Origin: an uncultured Legionellales bacterium
Lineage (GTDB): Bacteria > Pseudomonadota > Gammaproteobacteria > UBA1113
Direction of reading: 5' to 3'
Length of the DNA stretch: 7,635 nucleotides
Assembly: GCA_945956945.1 (NCBI GenBank)
Contig: CAMFJO010000028.1
Span: forward strand, 1-7,635
The notes under the pieces are model-generated. The model worked only from the letters and a program-made list of their open reading frames with translations, ran no database searches and was not told the origin of the DNA. A program made the position numbers and the translations under genes. Below, one piece after another: positions 1 to 5,009 of this stretch (positions are counted from its first letter, which is position 1; each line of letters starts with the position of its first letter).

Positions 1-80
1 AGGTAAATGAGCATTTTTCGCCAGCGTTTTGCGCGCAAGATGCGCCAAATATGCGCTTTCCCACCAAAGAGCTTGAGATA

Positions 81-548
81 TTAACGTTTAGAGAATTGGC
101 AACGTTTACGAGCCTTACGCAGACCCACTTTCTTACGTTCTACACAACGCGCATCCCGGGTTAAATGACCGCCTTGACGCAATTTTTGTCTAAAGGTCAA
201 AACAACGCCTTCACTCTCTTCACTGGTGATCTTGATGGTACCGCCCTTGGATTTACCGCCTTCTTCATCGTAATCGATTAAAGCACGGGCTAAACCCAAA
301 CGTACGGCGCCGGCTTGGCCGCTAATACCGCCACCTTTGACCGTCACCATAATATCAAAACGTTCTTGCATGCCGACTTCGTTGATGGGTCTGGCAATGA
401 TCATACGGGCTGTTTCTCTTGGGAAATAATCAGCTAATTCACGGCCATTGATGGTGAATTTGCCGTCACCTTTTCTCAAAAACACACGGGCAACGCTTTC
501 TTTACGTCGGCCTGTACCATAAAAATACTTCTTGCTTGCTGCTGCCAT
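81..548 (-). CDS. rpsI: 30S ribosomal protein S9, with an unusual internal insertion
   Basis: This is small-subunit ribosomal protein S9 (uS9), whose C-terminal tail reaches the decoding centre near the P-site tRNA. The family signature is clear: YGTGRRK near residue 9, [14 protein letters not shown] at about 68-81, [20 protein letters not shown] at about 130-149 and the terminal QFSKR tail. The product is 155 residues, against about 130 in E. coli. Three extra residues are at the N-terminus, and about 22 lie between YDE (residue 95) and HLTRDAR. That insertion (roughly residues 96-117) is Gly/Lys/Ser/Glu-rich and has no counterpart in the E. coli protein as I recall it. The gene starts four bases after the rplM stop. 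Its Shine-Dalgarno sequence is weak (GGAT inside the end of rplM), so translational coupling to rplM is likely. Identification is certain; the role of the insertion is unknown. Confidence 0.98.
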   Translation of the reverse strand: MAAASKKYFYGTGRRKESVARVFLRKGDGKFTINGRELADYFPRETARMIIARPINEVGMQERFDIMVTVKGGGISGQAGAVRLGLARALIDYDEEGGKSKGGTIKITSEESEGVVLTFRQKLRQGGHLTRDARCVERKKVGLRKARKRCQFSKR

Positions 549-552
549 AGGT

Positions 553-990
553 TTAATCCGTCTCTATAATTAATTCTTTGGGTTGTTGGGCCGTATGGTG
601 GTGGGTTGCACCCGCATACACTTTTAACTTGCGAAACATGGCACGCCCTAATGGGTTATTGGGCAACATGCCTTTGACCGCTTTTTCCAGAACACGCTCA
701 GGCGCTTTGTCTAATAATTTACCAAGAGCAATCTCTTTGATACCGCCAGGATAACCTGTATGCCAATGATAACGCTTATCGGTCATTTTACGACCTGTAA
801 CGCTCACTTTTTCGGCATTCAGGACAATAATGTAATCGCCTGTATCCACATGTGGGGTATAGGTTGGTTTATGCTTGCCGCGCAATCTTAAGGCGATTTG
901 GCTCGCTAAACGCCCCAAGGTTTTATTGGTGGCATCGACCACATACCAATTGCGTTCAACCGTTTCGGCCTTGGCACTAAATGTTTTCAT
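553..990 (-). CDS. rplM: 50S ribosomal protein L13
   Basis: This is large-subunit ribosomal protein L13 (uL13), an early-assembly protein that binds 23S rRNA. The 145 residues match the usual bacterial length (142 in E. coli) and are recognisable throughout: MKTFSAK at the N-terminus, [19 protein letters not shown] at 16-34, [19 protein letters not shown] at 36-54, the VTGRKMTDK region, and [20 protein letters not shown] followed by HHHTAQQP near the C-terminus. It is the first gene of the two-gene rplM-rpsI operon found in most bacteria. The start at 990 is supported by the conserved MKTF N-terminus and an AGGA motif at 1000-1003, nine bases upstream. A TATAAT hexamer lies just upstream. Nothing appears broken. 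Confidence 0.98.
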   Translation of the reverse strand: MKTFSAKAETVERNWYVVDATNKTLGRLASQIALRLRGKHKPTYTPHVDTGDYIIVLNAEKVSVTGRKMTDKRYHWHTGYPGGIKEIALGKLLDKAPERVLEKAVKGMLPNNPLGRAMFRKLKVYAGATHHHTAQQPKELIIETD

Positions 991-1023
991 GATGACTTTT
1001 CCTAAAATCTAAGCTTTTTGCTC

Positions 1024-1029
1024 ATTATA
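1024..1029 (-). promoter_or_regulatory. -10-like element upstream of rplM-rpsI
   Basis: Read on the minus strand, a perfect TATAAT hexamer lies in an AT-rich run (TTGTATATATAAT) about 35 bases before the rplM start. Transcription would begin near 1017 and give a leader of about 27 bases. No convincing -35 hexamer is present at 16-18 bases spacing (the sequence there is A/G-rich), so this is a -10 only call. The position fits the operon needing its own promoter, since a different gene lies upstream. Confidence 0.45.
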
Positions 1030-1087
1030 TATACAATTTATCGCTTTCTTTTCTCGCCATACCCACATTGAGCGCAAAGGGGTAGAC

Positions 1088-1129
1088 TAAAGACCCGCTA
1101 TTCTACAAAAGATAGCGGGAAGATACAAG
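1088..1129. repeat. 3'-flank repeat, copy 1 (hairpin-forming)
   Basis: This 42-base stretch lies 53-94 bases beyond the stop of the 326-residue gene and is related to 2439-2476. The left part is TAAAGACCCGCTATTC here and TAAAGACTCGCTATTC in copy 2 (one mismatch in 16). The right part, GGAAGATACAAG, is identical in both. The middle differs, and only this copy keeps a perfect inverted repeat. Each copy lies downstream of one of the two paralogous genes. Confidence 0.7.
1094..1119 (-). terminator. Perfect 8-bp hairpin downstream of the 326-residue gene, possible terminator
   Basis: CCCGCTAT (1094-1101) and ATAGCGGG (1112-1119) form a GC-rich 8-bp stem with a 10-base loop. On the minus strand the 3' arm is followed by TCTTTAG, a weak U-tract. 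It would end transcripts of the upstream unknown gene before rplM. A second hairpin lies closer to the stop. The short T-run makes intrinsic termination plausible but not certain. Confidence 0.5.
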
Positions 1130-1137
1130 GGGGGTCA

Positions 1138-1163
1138 GGGGATTTTATTGGGTTTAAATCCCC
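1138..1163 (-). other. 8-bp hairpin just after the stop of the 326-residue gene
   Basis: GGGGATTT (1138-1145) pairs with AAATCCCC (1156-1163) around a 10-base loop, starting about 18 bases after the stop codon. On the minus strand the sequence after the stem is TGACCCCCC, with no T-run. It is more likely a 3'-end stabilising or RNA-processing stem than a classical intrinsic terminator. Confidence 0.4.
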
Positions 1164-1181
1164 CTTCAATTTTTATAGGCT

Positions 1182-2162
1182 TTAAGCCGCTGGACTGGGT
1201 CCTTGCGGTGCTTTATCGGCATTATCTTGACTCGAGGGTACCAAAGAAGCGCCAACGACTGTCAGACTAAACGCTCTGGAGAAGGCAGAGCCGATACTAC
1301 CAAACAAACTAAAAATGTTTTGCGAATCCGCTGTGGTTTTTTGAGGAACAGCCGTTGCTGCTTCTGGAGATGTCAGTACTACCGCCGCATCGGATTTAGA
1401 CGTAGATTTTTTTTCTGGCTTGATTGAAGCAGCTAGATACTCTATCTTTTTGATAACAATGGGAACCATACTGTAAAGAGCGCTAAATACATTGGCTAGT
1501 CCCAGCATGGCATCCACTATTCCATACCATCCAGCTTTTTCTTCTTTCGAAGGAGAAGAATCTGGCACCAAACTATTGGCTGGAACAAGTTTTCCGCTTT
1601 CATTATCGTGTTCTAGCTCAGGTTCTGGTTCAAGTTCTGACTCAGGTTCTGGTTCAGGTTCTGGCTTAGGTTCTGGCCTAGGAAAAAATTTTCTACTTTT
1701 GTTCTCTAACTCAGAAGTAAGTTCGCTATCTTCGTTCGCTAAATAATAAAGGAGCGAAACCCAGGTCGTATTTAAAAACTTATTTTTCCCATCATCCTGA
1801 AATTTTTTATCATCAAAAACCACGTCTTCCTTGTTAGGATCAAAAGGCGGGTAATATGTCTCTATATAACGCTCCCAAAGTACGAAATCTTCATTAAATC
1901 TTTTACAATAAATCAGGAATAGGTATAAATCATCGATATTATCAAGACCAAAAAACACCATCGCTTTATGTTTATCTACGCAACCATTCACTAATATGGC
2001 GGTTGTTATCTCTTTTTGGAATTCAGGCAGAAATTCATCCAACCCTTTTTCTTTCCCTTTTTCTTTTAATCTCTCAATAGATGGGCTAGATTTAAGCTGA
2101 CTGGTTAGATGCTTAAAAACCCGATCCACCAATGCAAAGGCTTGTTGTTCTGAAATGGCCAT
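1182..2162 (-). CDS. Unknown protein with Pro-Glu linker and hydrophobic C-terminal module; candidate secreted effector
   Basis: I do not recognise a named family. The 326 residues fall into three parts. Residues 1-160 are a mostly helical-looking region of no known type. Residues 162-184 are an alternating Pro-Glu/Lys repeat. The C-terminal part, about 210-308, has two hydrophobic segments (about 213-237 and 283-308) around a polar stretch that ends in KTTADSQN (275-282). The C-terminal part is homologous to the end of the neighbouring 745-residue protein: W-[YF]-x-I-V-D-A-x-L-x-L-A, then a KKI motif, KTTADSQN and an LF..IG helix. No signal peptide is visible. The start at 2162 is supported by AAGGAG at 2170-2175, seven bases upstream. 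A PmrA-type direct repeat lies in its promoter. By analogy with Legionella and Coxiella, a Dot/Icm substrate that associates with membranes is plausible. That is inference, and no catalytic motif is seen. Confidence 0.85.
   Translation of the reverse strand: MAISEQQAFALVDRVFKHLTSQLKSSPSIERLKEKGKEKGLDEFLPEFQKEITTAILVNGCVDKHKAMVFFGLDNIDDLYLFLIYCKRFNEDFVLWERYIETYYPPFDPNKEDVVFDDKKFQDDGKNKFLNTTWVSLLYYLANEDSELTSELENKSRKFFPRPEPKPEPEPEPESELEPEPELEHDNESGKLVPANSLVPDSSPSKEEKAGWYGIVDAMLGLANVFSALYSMVPIVIKKIEYLAASIKPEKKSTSKSDAAVVLTSPEAATAVPQKTTADSQNIFSLFGSIGSAFSRAFSLTVVGASLVPSSQDNADKAPQGPSPAA
1239..1529 (-). other. Shared C-terminal module, copy in the 326-residue protein
   Basis: This covers codons 212-308. 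The module starts at the invariant Trp, has a first hydrophobic helix ending in IVIKKI, then a Lys/Ser/Ala-rich spacer, the exact octamer KTTADSQN, and a second hydrophobic helix (FSLFGSIGSAFSRAFSL). The same order and spacing occur in the neighbouring protein at 2582-2875. Two hydrophobic helices around a polar spacer could form a membrane hairpin; this is inferred from composition only. Confidence 0.75.
1611..1679 (-). repeat. Pro-Glu repeat region inside the 326-residue gene
   Basis: Codons 162-184 encode alternating Pro and Glu (PEPKPEPEPEPE, then a SELEPEPELE tail). On the plus strand this is a degenerate GGTTCT/TCAGG microsatellite-like tract. It separates the N-terminal region from the C-terminal module and probably forms a stiff, extended linker. 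Such tracts can change copy number by slippage in steps of 6 bases without breaking the frame. Confidence 0.85.
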
Positions 2163-2169
2163 TTTTTCT

Positions 2170-2175
2170 CTCCTT
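2170..2175 (-). promoter_or_regulatory. Ribosome-binding site of the 326-residue gene
   Basis: AAGGAG on the minus strand, seven bases before the ATG at 2162. This strong match fixes the start codon. Confidence 0.8.
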
Positions 2176-2209
2176 CGTTACATTTTAAGAATAATCCTGC
2201 TTAACTTAA

Positions 2210-2215
2210 ATAATA
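2210..2215 (-). promoter_or_regulatory. -10 element of the 326-residue gene
   Basis: TATTAT on the minus strand, exactly seven bases downstream of the PmrA-like repeat. The same arrangement (TATAGT, seven bases) is present at the neighbouring gene. The inferred transcription start is near 2203, giving a leader of about 40 bases. Confidence 0.6.
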
Positions 2216-2222
2216 CCGTTTA

Positions 2223-2242
2223 AAGCTTAAGGAAATATTAAC
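2223..2242 (-). promoter_or_regulatory. PmrA-type direct repeat, promoter of the 326-residue gene
   Basis: On the minus strand the half-sites are GTTAATATT and CTTAAGCTT, separated by TC. This fits the Legionella/Coxiella PmrA box (two cTTAATatT units with a 2-base spacer). It also fits the enterobacterial form YTTAAK-N5-YTTAAK with one mismatch (the first G). It sits where a -35 element would be and likely recruits a PmrA-family response regulator. The regulator gene itself is not in the window. Confidence 0.65.
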
Positions 2243-2438
2243 AGTATACGATCGAGCGGATATTTTTGCAAGTAGTGACGAGATAAGTTATTGATTTAGC
2301 TTTAAAAAGATACACTACCCTAATCAGGAAAAGGCTGTATTGAGAGTAATACAAGAGCAGATTTGGTTTTTACTAAATATTGTCTTACTCTATTTATTTT
2401 TAACTAAAGTCTTTAGGGGTTAAGCCATAGGATTAAAT

Positions 2439-2476
2439 TAAAGACTCGCTATTCAAGAATAACAGGAAGATACAAG
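2439..2476. repeat. 3'-flank repeat, copy 2 (degenerate)
   Basis: This 38-base stretch is related to 1088-1129. TAAAGACTCGCTATTC and GGAAGATACAAG are shared almost exactly; the centre is four bases shorter and no longer forms the perfect 8-bp stem. It lies 43-80 bases beyond the stop of the 745-residue gene, a position comparable to copy 1 behind the 326-residue gene. Confidence 0.7.
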
Positions 2477-2477
2477 C

Positions 2478-2514
2478 AGCAAAGGAAGGTCTTTGCTAGC
2501 AGGCAAAAACCTTC
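2478..2514 (-). terminator. Two overlapping hairpins after the 745-residue gene, possible terminator
   Basis: One stem pairs GAAGGT (2485-2490) with ACCTTC (2509-2514), continued inward by TTTGC/GCAAA. A competing stem pairs AGCAAAG (2478-2484) with CTTTGCT (2491-2497) around a 6-base loop. They share bases 2492-2496 and cannot form together. The structure begins five bases after the stop codon. No run of T follows on the minus strand, so intrinsic termination is uncertain. Confidence 0.4.
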
Positions 2515-2518
2515 TCAG

Positions 2519-4756
2519 TTAAAGGCCAAATGTGGGCGGTTTTATCTCATCACTAGGCGCCACCACGTTAGGCCCCAAATTTCTACTAGCCGCTTCTATA
2601 GTAAGCGCATTCATAAGCATTTTACCCGCCGCACCGATGATAGCAAACAGACCATATCTATTTTGTGAATCGGCTGTGGTTTTAGTTTCATCTGCGATTT
2701 GCAGGGACGCAGACTCCATTTGAGCAGCAACCTGTTTTTCTTCCTGTGGTTTTTTTACAGAGGAAACAGAAGAGGAAAGTGATAAAGCACTTATTTTTTT
2801 AACCACAGCTGAAATCATCACTTGCGCCATAATAAAGCTAGCTAATTCTAAAGCAGCATCTACTATTTCAAACCATGCACGCTGAAATTCATTTGTGGAT
2901 GGCTCTTCTGATGGTGAATTCAGATTAGCTTTCTCTCCTATTTTTTCCTGTGCCTGCAATGATTCGGGTATGACTTCAGGCTTGTCCGCTAAGTGGGCTG
3001 CTTTTTCTATCTTCTCCTGGAGTGGTAAAGTTTCGGCTATCACAGCAGATTTATTCTCTGATTCCGCTGCTTCCCCTATTTTTTCCTGCGACGGTAAAGG
3101 CTCAGCTATCGCCTCAGATTTATTCTCTGATTCTGCGGCTTCTTGCTTTGCCTGCAAAGAAGGCCAAAATAACTCAGCTCTTGCCAAATCGCTATAATGA
3201 TAACCATCATCCGCCCAATGCCCATTTGAACCATTACTACTGCGAGTAGCACGCCACTGAATACGGCCTCGTTTTGGTTCGCCATTTTCATCTGTCAATT
3301 CTGAAACAGCTATTTCATATCGACTATATAATTCGGGGTCTGTTTTGGTGCGTAATTCTATTACAATAGGTGAATCATCTTGATCATTTTGGCGAAAAAA
3401 CTTTACAGTATAGTCAAGAGTCACGGAACTACCATCTTCTTGACCCGTTAATCTTTTATGATCGCCAAACAATTGTTGTTGTATTGTGCGAGCAGCTCCC
3501 GCTGCTTGTTCTCTAGTAAGGCGAAGGTTCTGCATAAGAAGTATACGGCCTTTATCCGATGTCTCTTGTAGAGTACGCCGAGAAGTTTCGTCTGCAGCAT
3601 ACAAGACTTGTAGCTCAGATTCTAATGCTTTTCTTTCCGCATCATCTTTTCGACTATAATTCATTCCTAATGTATATAATCGCGCCTCAATAACCGCTTT
3701 TCTCTTCACATTGGGGGCGACTTGACGTGTTTCATCGCCATAAGTCTGACCGCCGCGAAAAAAATCCTCTCCTAATCTTGCAAAATTGGCAACATCATCC
3801 TCGCCATCTACAAAATCTGGTTCTACAATCCAATATCCCTCTTCATCAAAATCAAAATGGTATCCTTTCTTATTTCTCTCTATAAACAATCGCTGTTGTT
3901 CTAAAGTGATTTCGTTTTGATAGACTTCTATATCATGACAAGCTTCATCAATCACTTCCAATGCTTGTCTAAGTTCTTCATCACTACAACCTATATAGCG
4001 ATTATCTTTATTTGCCATCCGATCCAATCGTTCAGGAAGACCACCTATGCTCGGGTCCGTAAAATTGAACATTTCTTCTTCTATTTGTGCTGTACGAGCT
4101 TCTATTTCTCTTATGCGCGATCGCATTAGCCTAGATTCAACCGAACCGATAATGATACCTTTTTCTAATCGACTTCTTTTTATTTTGTCCAATTCCTCAC
4201 AAAGCGCTTCATATTCAGAACGAAGAGAATCAAGCTTGGCAGAAAGTCTATTATATTTTTGAGCCTCTATTACCTTATCTCTTTCAGCATATATGGCAAT
4301 AAGACTGGTCTGTTCAGTAGAACAATCCACATCCCAAGTCCCGCGTAATTTAACCGCAGCTTGTCGCGGATTACCTATTTCATCTGTTAAAGCTGAAACA
4401 GTCAATTCAAATTCACTGTACAAGGCCGGTTTTGTTTTAGTATGCAATTTCATAATGATCTTGCCATTTTCCCGAGAAAACTCTACTGCTGAGACTGCAT
4501 GTCCTTGCCCTGTCAGCCGTTTATGATAGTTATAAAGCTCTTCATTGACTGAAAGTACAAGTCCTTGTTGTTGCGACGAGGTAAACTCAAGATGAGCAGG
4601 AACTGAGATAGCTCCATCAGTTAAAGCTTTTCGGCGAATCCAGTTACCGCGATCATCAAACTCAAAGACATAACCGCTAGCGCCTTCCTTAGCATTAGCA
4701 AATGCCTGCTGTTCCTCTAAAGTAATTTCTTTAACTGTGGTTTTATCTATGGCCAT
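2519..4756 (-). CDS. Unknown 745-residue modular protein with internal duplication, coiled coil, repeat linker and shared C-terminal module; candidate secreted effector
   Basis: No named family is recognised. Residues 10-40 (ITLEEQQAF...GNWI) and 282-310 (ITLEQQRLF...GYWI) are copies of one motif. Residues 60-144 and 413-505 are copies of a second, larger unit with [DY]HKRLTGQ, TKT-x-P-x-LYS and LTDE-x-G-x-P. A charged coiled-coil-like region spans about 149-234. Three 23-residue repeats (539-607) lead to the C-terminal module (628 to about 725: WFEIVDA, KTTADSQN, two hydrophobic helices), shared with the downstream neighbour. There is no signal peptide and no recognisable catalytic motif. 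I chose the ATG at 4756 because AAAGGAGG lies six bases upstream. An in-frame ATG at 4789 would add 11 residues, including translation of that Shine-Dalgarno, and would leave only a very short leader. A PmrA-type promoter suggests co-regulation with secretion substrates. The effector role is inferred. Confidence 0.87.
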   Translation of the reverse strand: MAIDKTTVKEITLEEQQAFANAKEGASGYVFEFDDRGNWIRRKALTDGAISVPAHLEFTSSQQQGLVLSVNEELYNYHKRLTGQGHAVSAVEFSRENGKIIMKLHTKTKPALYSEFELTVSALTDEIGNPRQAAVKLRGTWDVDCSTEQTSLIAIYAERDKVIEAQKYNRLSAKLDSLRSEYEALCEELDKIKRSRLEKGIIIGSVESRLMRSRIREIEARTAQIEEEMFNFTDPSIGGLPERLDRMANKDNRYIGCSDEELRQALEVIDEACHDIEVYQNEITLEQQRLFIERNKKGYHFDFDEEGYWIVEPDFVDGEDDVANFARLGEDFFRGGQTYGDETRQVAPNVKRKAVIEARLYTLGMNYSRKDDAERKALESELQVLYAADETSRRTLQETSDKGRILLMQNLRLTREQAAGAARTIQQQLFGDHKRLTGQEDGSSVTLDYTVKFFRQNDQDDSPIVIELRTKTDPELYSRYEIAVSELTDENGEPKRGRIQWRATRSSNGSNGHWADDGYHYSDLARAELFWPSLQAKQEAAESENKSEAIAEPLPSQEKIGEAAESENKSAVIAETLPLQEKIEKAAHLADKPEVIPESLQAQEKIGEKANLNSPSEEPSTNEFQRAWFEIVDAALELASFIMAQVMISAVVKKISALSLSSSVSSVKKPQEEKQVAAQMESASLQIADETKTTADSQNRYGLFAIIGAAGKMLMNALTIEAASRNLGPNVVAPSDEIKPPTFGL
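2582..2875 (-). other. Shared C-terminal module, copy in the 745-residue protein
   Basis: Codons 628-725. It begins with Trp and an IVDAALELA helix running into VVKKI, then a Ser/Lys/Glu/Gln-rich spacer, the exact octamer KTTADSQN (692-699), and the hydrophobic helix LFAIIGAAGKMLMNALTI. The arrangement matches 1239-1529. The final residues, PPTFGL preceded by DE, have a hydrophobic residue close to the end, a loose feature of Dot/Icm C-terminal signals. Confidence 0.75.
2936..3142 (-). repeat. Three tandem 23-residue (69-bp) repeats in the linker
   Basis: Codons 539-607 hold three adjacent copies with the pattern xAAxxxxKxxxIxExLxxQEKI. Copies 1 and 2 both start EAAESENKS and end QEKI[GE]; copy 3 (KAAHLADKPEVIPE...) is more diverged. 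A partial fourth unit (EKANLNS) follows. They join the duplicated N-terminal region to the C-terminal module, the position taken by the Pro-Glu tract in the neighbour. Confidence 0.85.
3242..3520 (-). repeat. Internal protein repeat, second copy of the large unit
   Basis: Codons 413-505: REQAAG...QQQLFGDHKRLTGQ, then ELRTKTDPELYSRYEIAVSE and LTDENGEPKRG. It aligns with codons 60-144 over roughly 85 residues. It is an ancient, diverged duplication at protein level, not a recent DNA repeat. Confidence 0.75.
3827..3913 (-). repeat. Internal protein repeat, second copy of the short unit
   Basis: Codons 282-310: EITLEQQRLF then GYHFDFDEEGYWI. It matches codons 10-40 (EITLEEQQAF then GYVFEFDDRGNWI). 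In the first half of the protein the short unit is followed closely by the large unit; here about 100 residues separate them. Confidence 0.75.
4325..4579 (-). repeat. Internal protein repeat, first copy of the large unit
   Basis: Codons 60-144: QQQGLVLSVNEELYNYHKRL, TGQ, then KLHTKTKPALYSEFELTVSA and LTDEIGNPRQ. It pairs with codons 413-505. Conserved positions include HKRLTGQ, TKT-x-P-x-LYS, the alternating strand-like E[LI]xVSxLTDE, and a closing [KR]-x-[RQ]-x-[TR] segment. Confidence 0.75.
4637..4729 (-). repeat. Internal protein repeat, first copy of the short unit
   Basis: Codons 10-40: EITLEEQQAF, then SGYVFEFDDRGNWI. It matches codons 282-310. EQQAF also occurs near the start of the 326-residue neighbour (MAISEQQAF), hinting that the two proteins share a few N-terminal residues as well. 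Confidence 0.7.
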
Positions 4757-4762
4757 GATGTG

Positions 4763-4770
4763 CCTCCTTT
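4763..4770 (-). promoter_or_regulatory. Ribosome-binding site of the 745-residue gene, decides the start
   Basis: AAAGGAGG on the minus strand, six bases before the ATG at 4756. This near-perfect anti-16S match argues that translation starts there and not at the in-frame ATG at 4789. Confidence 0.88.
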
Positions 4771-4807
4771 CCTTTTTATTCAGTATCATTCTTCCTGCTA
4801 TAATCTT

Positions 4808-4813
4808 ACTATA
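4808..4813 (-). promoter_or_regulatory. -10 element of the 745-residue gene
   Basis: TATAGT on the minus strand, seven bases downstream of the PmrA-like repeat, the same spacing as at 2210-2215. Transcription would start near 4801, leaving a leader of about 45 bases to the ATG at 4756. Confidence 0.6.
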
Positions 4814-4820
4814 GCAAGCA

Positions 4821-4840
4821 TTTCTTAAGGAAACCTTAAA
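4821..4840 (-). promoter_or_regulatory. PmrA-type direct repeat, promoter of the 745-residue gene
   Basis: On the minus strand the half-sites are TTTAAGGTT and CTTAAGAAA, separated by TC. The core is a perfect match to YTTAAK-N5-YTTAAK and has the 2-base spacing of the Legionella PmrA box. The same TTTCCTTAAG core occurs at the neighbouring promoter. The repeat occupies the -35 position, and a PmrA-family activator is the likely ligand. Confidence 0.7.
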
Positions 4841-4960
4841 AGAAGTGCACTATCATAGATTTATAGGATGTTTTTATGAGAATTTAAAGAGTTGCCAACC
4901 AATTTTTCCAACCGATTGGATATTAACTGCTGTGTGAGTCTTAATGCTACTCATCCGAAT

Positions 4961-4995
4961 AAGGGACAATCATAAACATTTTATAATTGTCCCTT
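4961..4995 (-). terminator. Probable terminator of the BON lipoprotein gene
   Basis: AAGGGACAAT (4961-4970) and ATTGTCCCTT (4986-4995) form a perfect 10-bp stem with a 15-base AT-rich loop, starting 15 bases after the stop codon. On the minus strand the 3' arm continues as CCCTTATTC, a short U-rich tail. It also separates this gene from the PmrA-type promoter downstream. Confidence 0.6.
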
Positions 4996-5009
4996 CTTGA
5001 AAAGTAAAT

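Larger units (their letters stand above)
2163..2518. other. 356-base intergenic region between the two paralogous genes
   Basis: No gene is visible on either strand. From the right it holds overlapping hairpins just after the stop of the 745-residue gene (2478-2514) and the 3'-flank repeat copy 2 (2439-2476). The AT-rich filler between about 2243 and 2438 contains only a small imperfect palindrome, CTAAAG-T-CTTTAG at 2404-2416. The PmrA-like promoter (2210-2242), leader and ribosome-binding site of the 326-residue gene complete the region. Confidence 0.8.

Noticed and set aside
29..56. GC-rich palindrome TTGCGCGCAA and a direct repeat of ATGCGC downstream of rpsI
   Set aside because: They do not form a good stem with a T-run on the minus strand, so they were not called as a terminator; no other role could be supported.
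1492..1746. Ser/Gly-rich plus-strand open frame
   Set aside because: It is the antisense reading of the Pro-Glu repeat; the low-complexity SGSGSG composition follows from the repeat and no start signals are seen.
2895..3249. Overlapping plus-strand open frames opposite the 69-bp repeats
   Set aside because: They are shadows of the real minus-strand gene created by repetitive composition, with no ribosome-binding sites.
4757..4789. Upstream in-frame ATG giving an 11-residue longer version of the 745-residue protein
   Set aside because: The extension translates through the strong AAAGGAGG at 4763-4770, and the neighbour's start (MAI...) aligns with the ATG at 4756. The longer start would also have a leader of only about a dozen bases.
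4893..4920. CCAAT...ATTGG inverted repeat between the BON terminator and the PmrA-type promoter
   Set aside because: A five-base stem with an 11-base loop is within chance expectation for AT-rich DNA.
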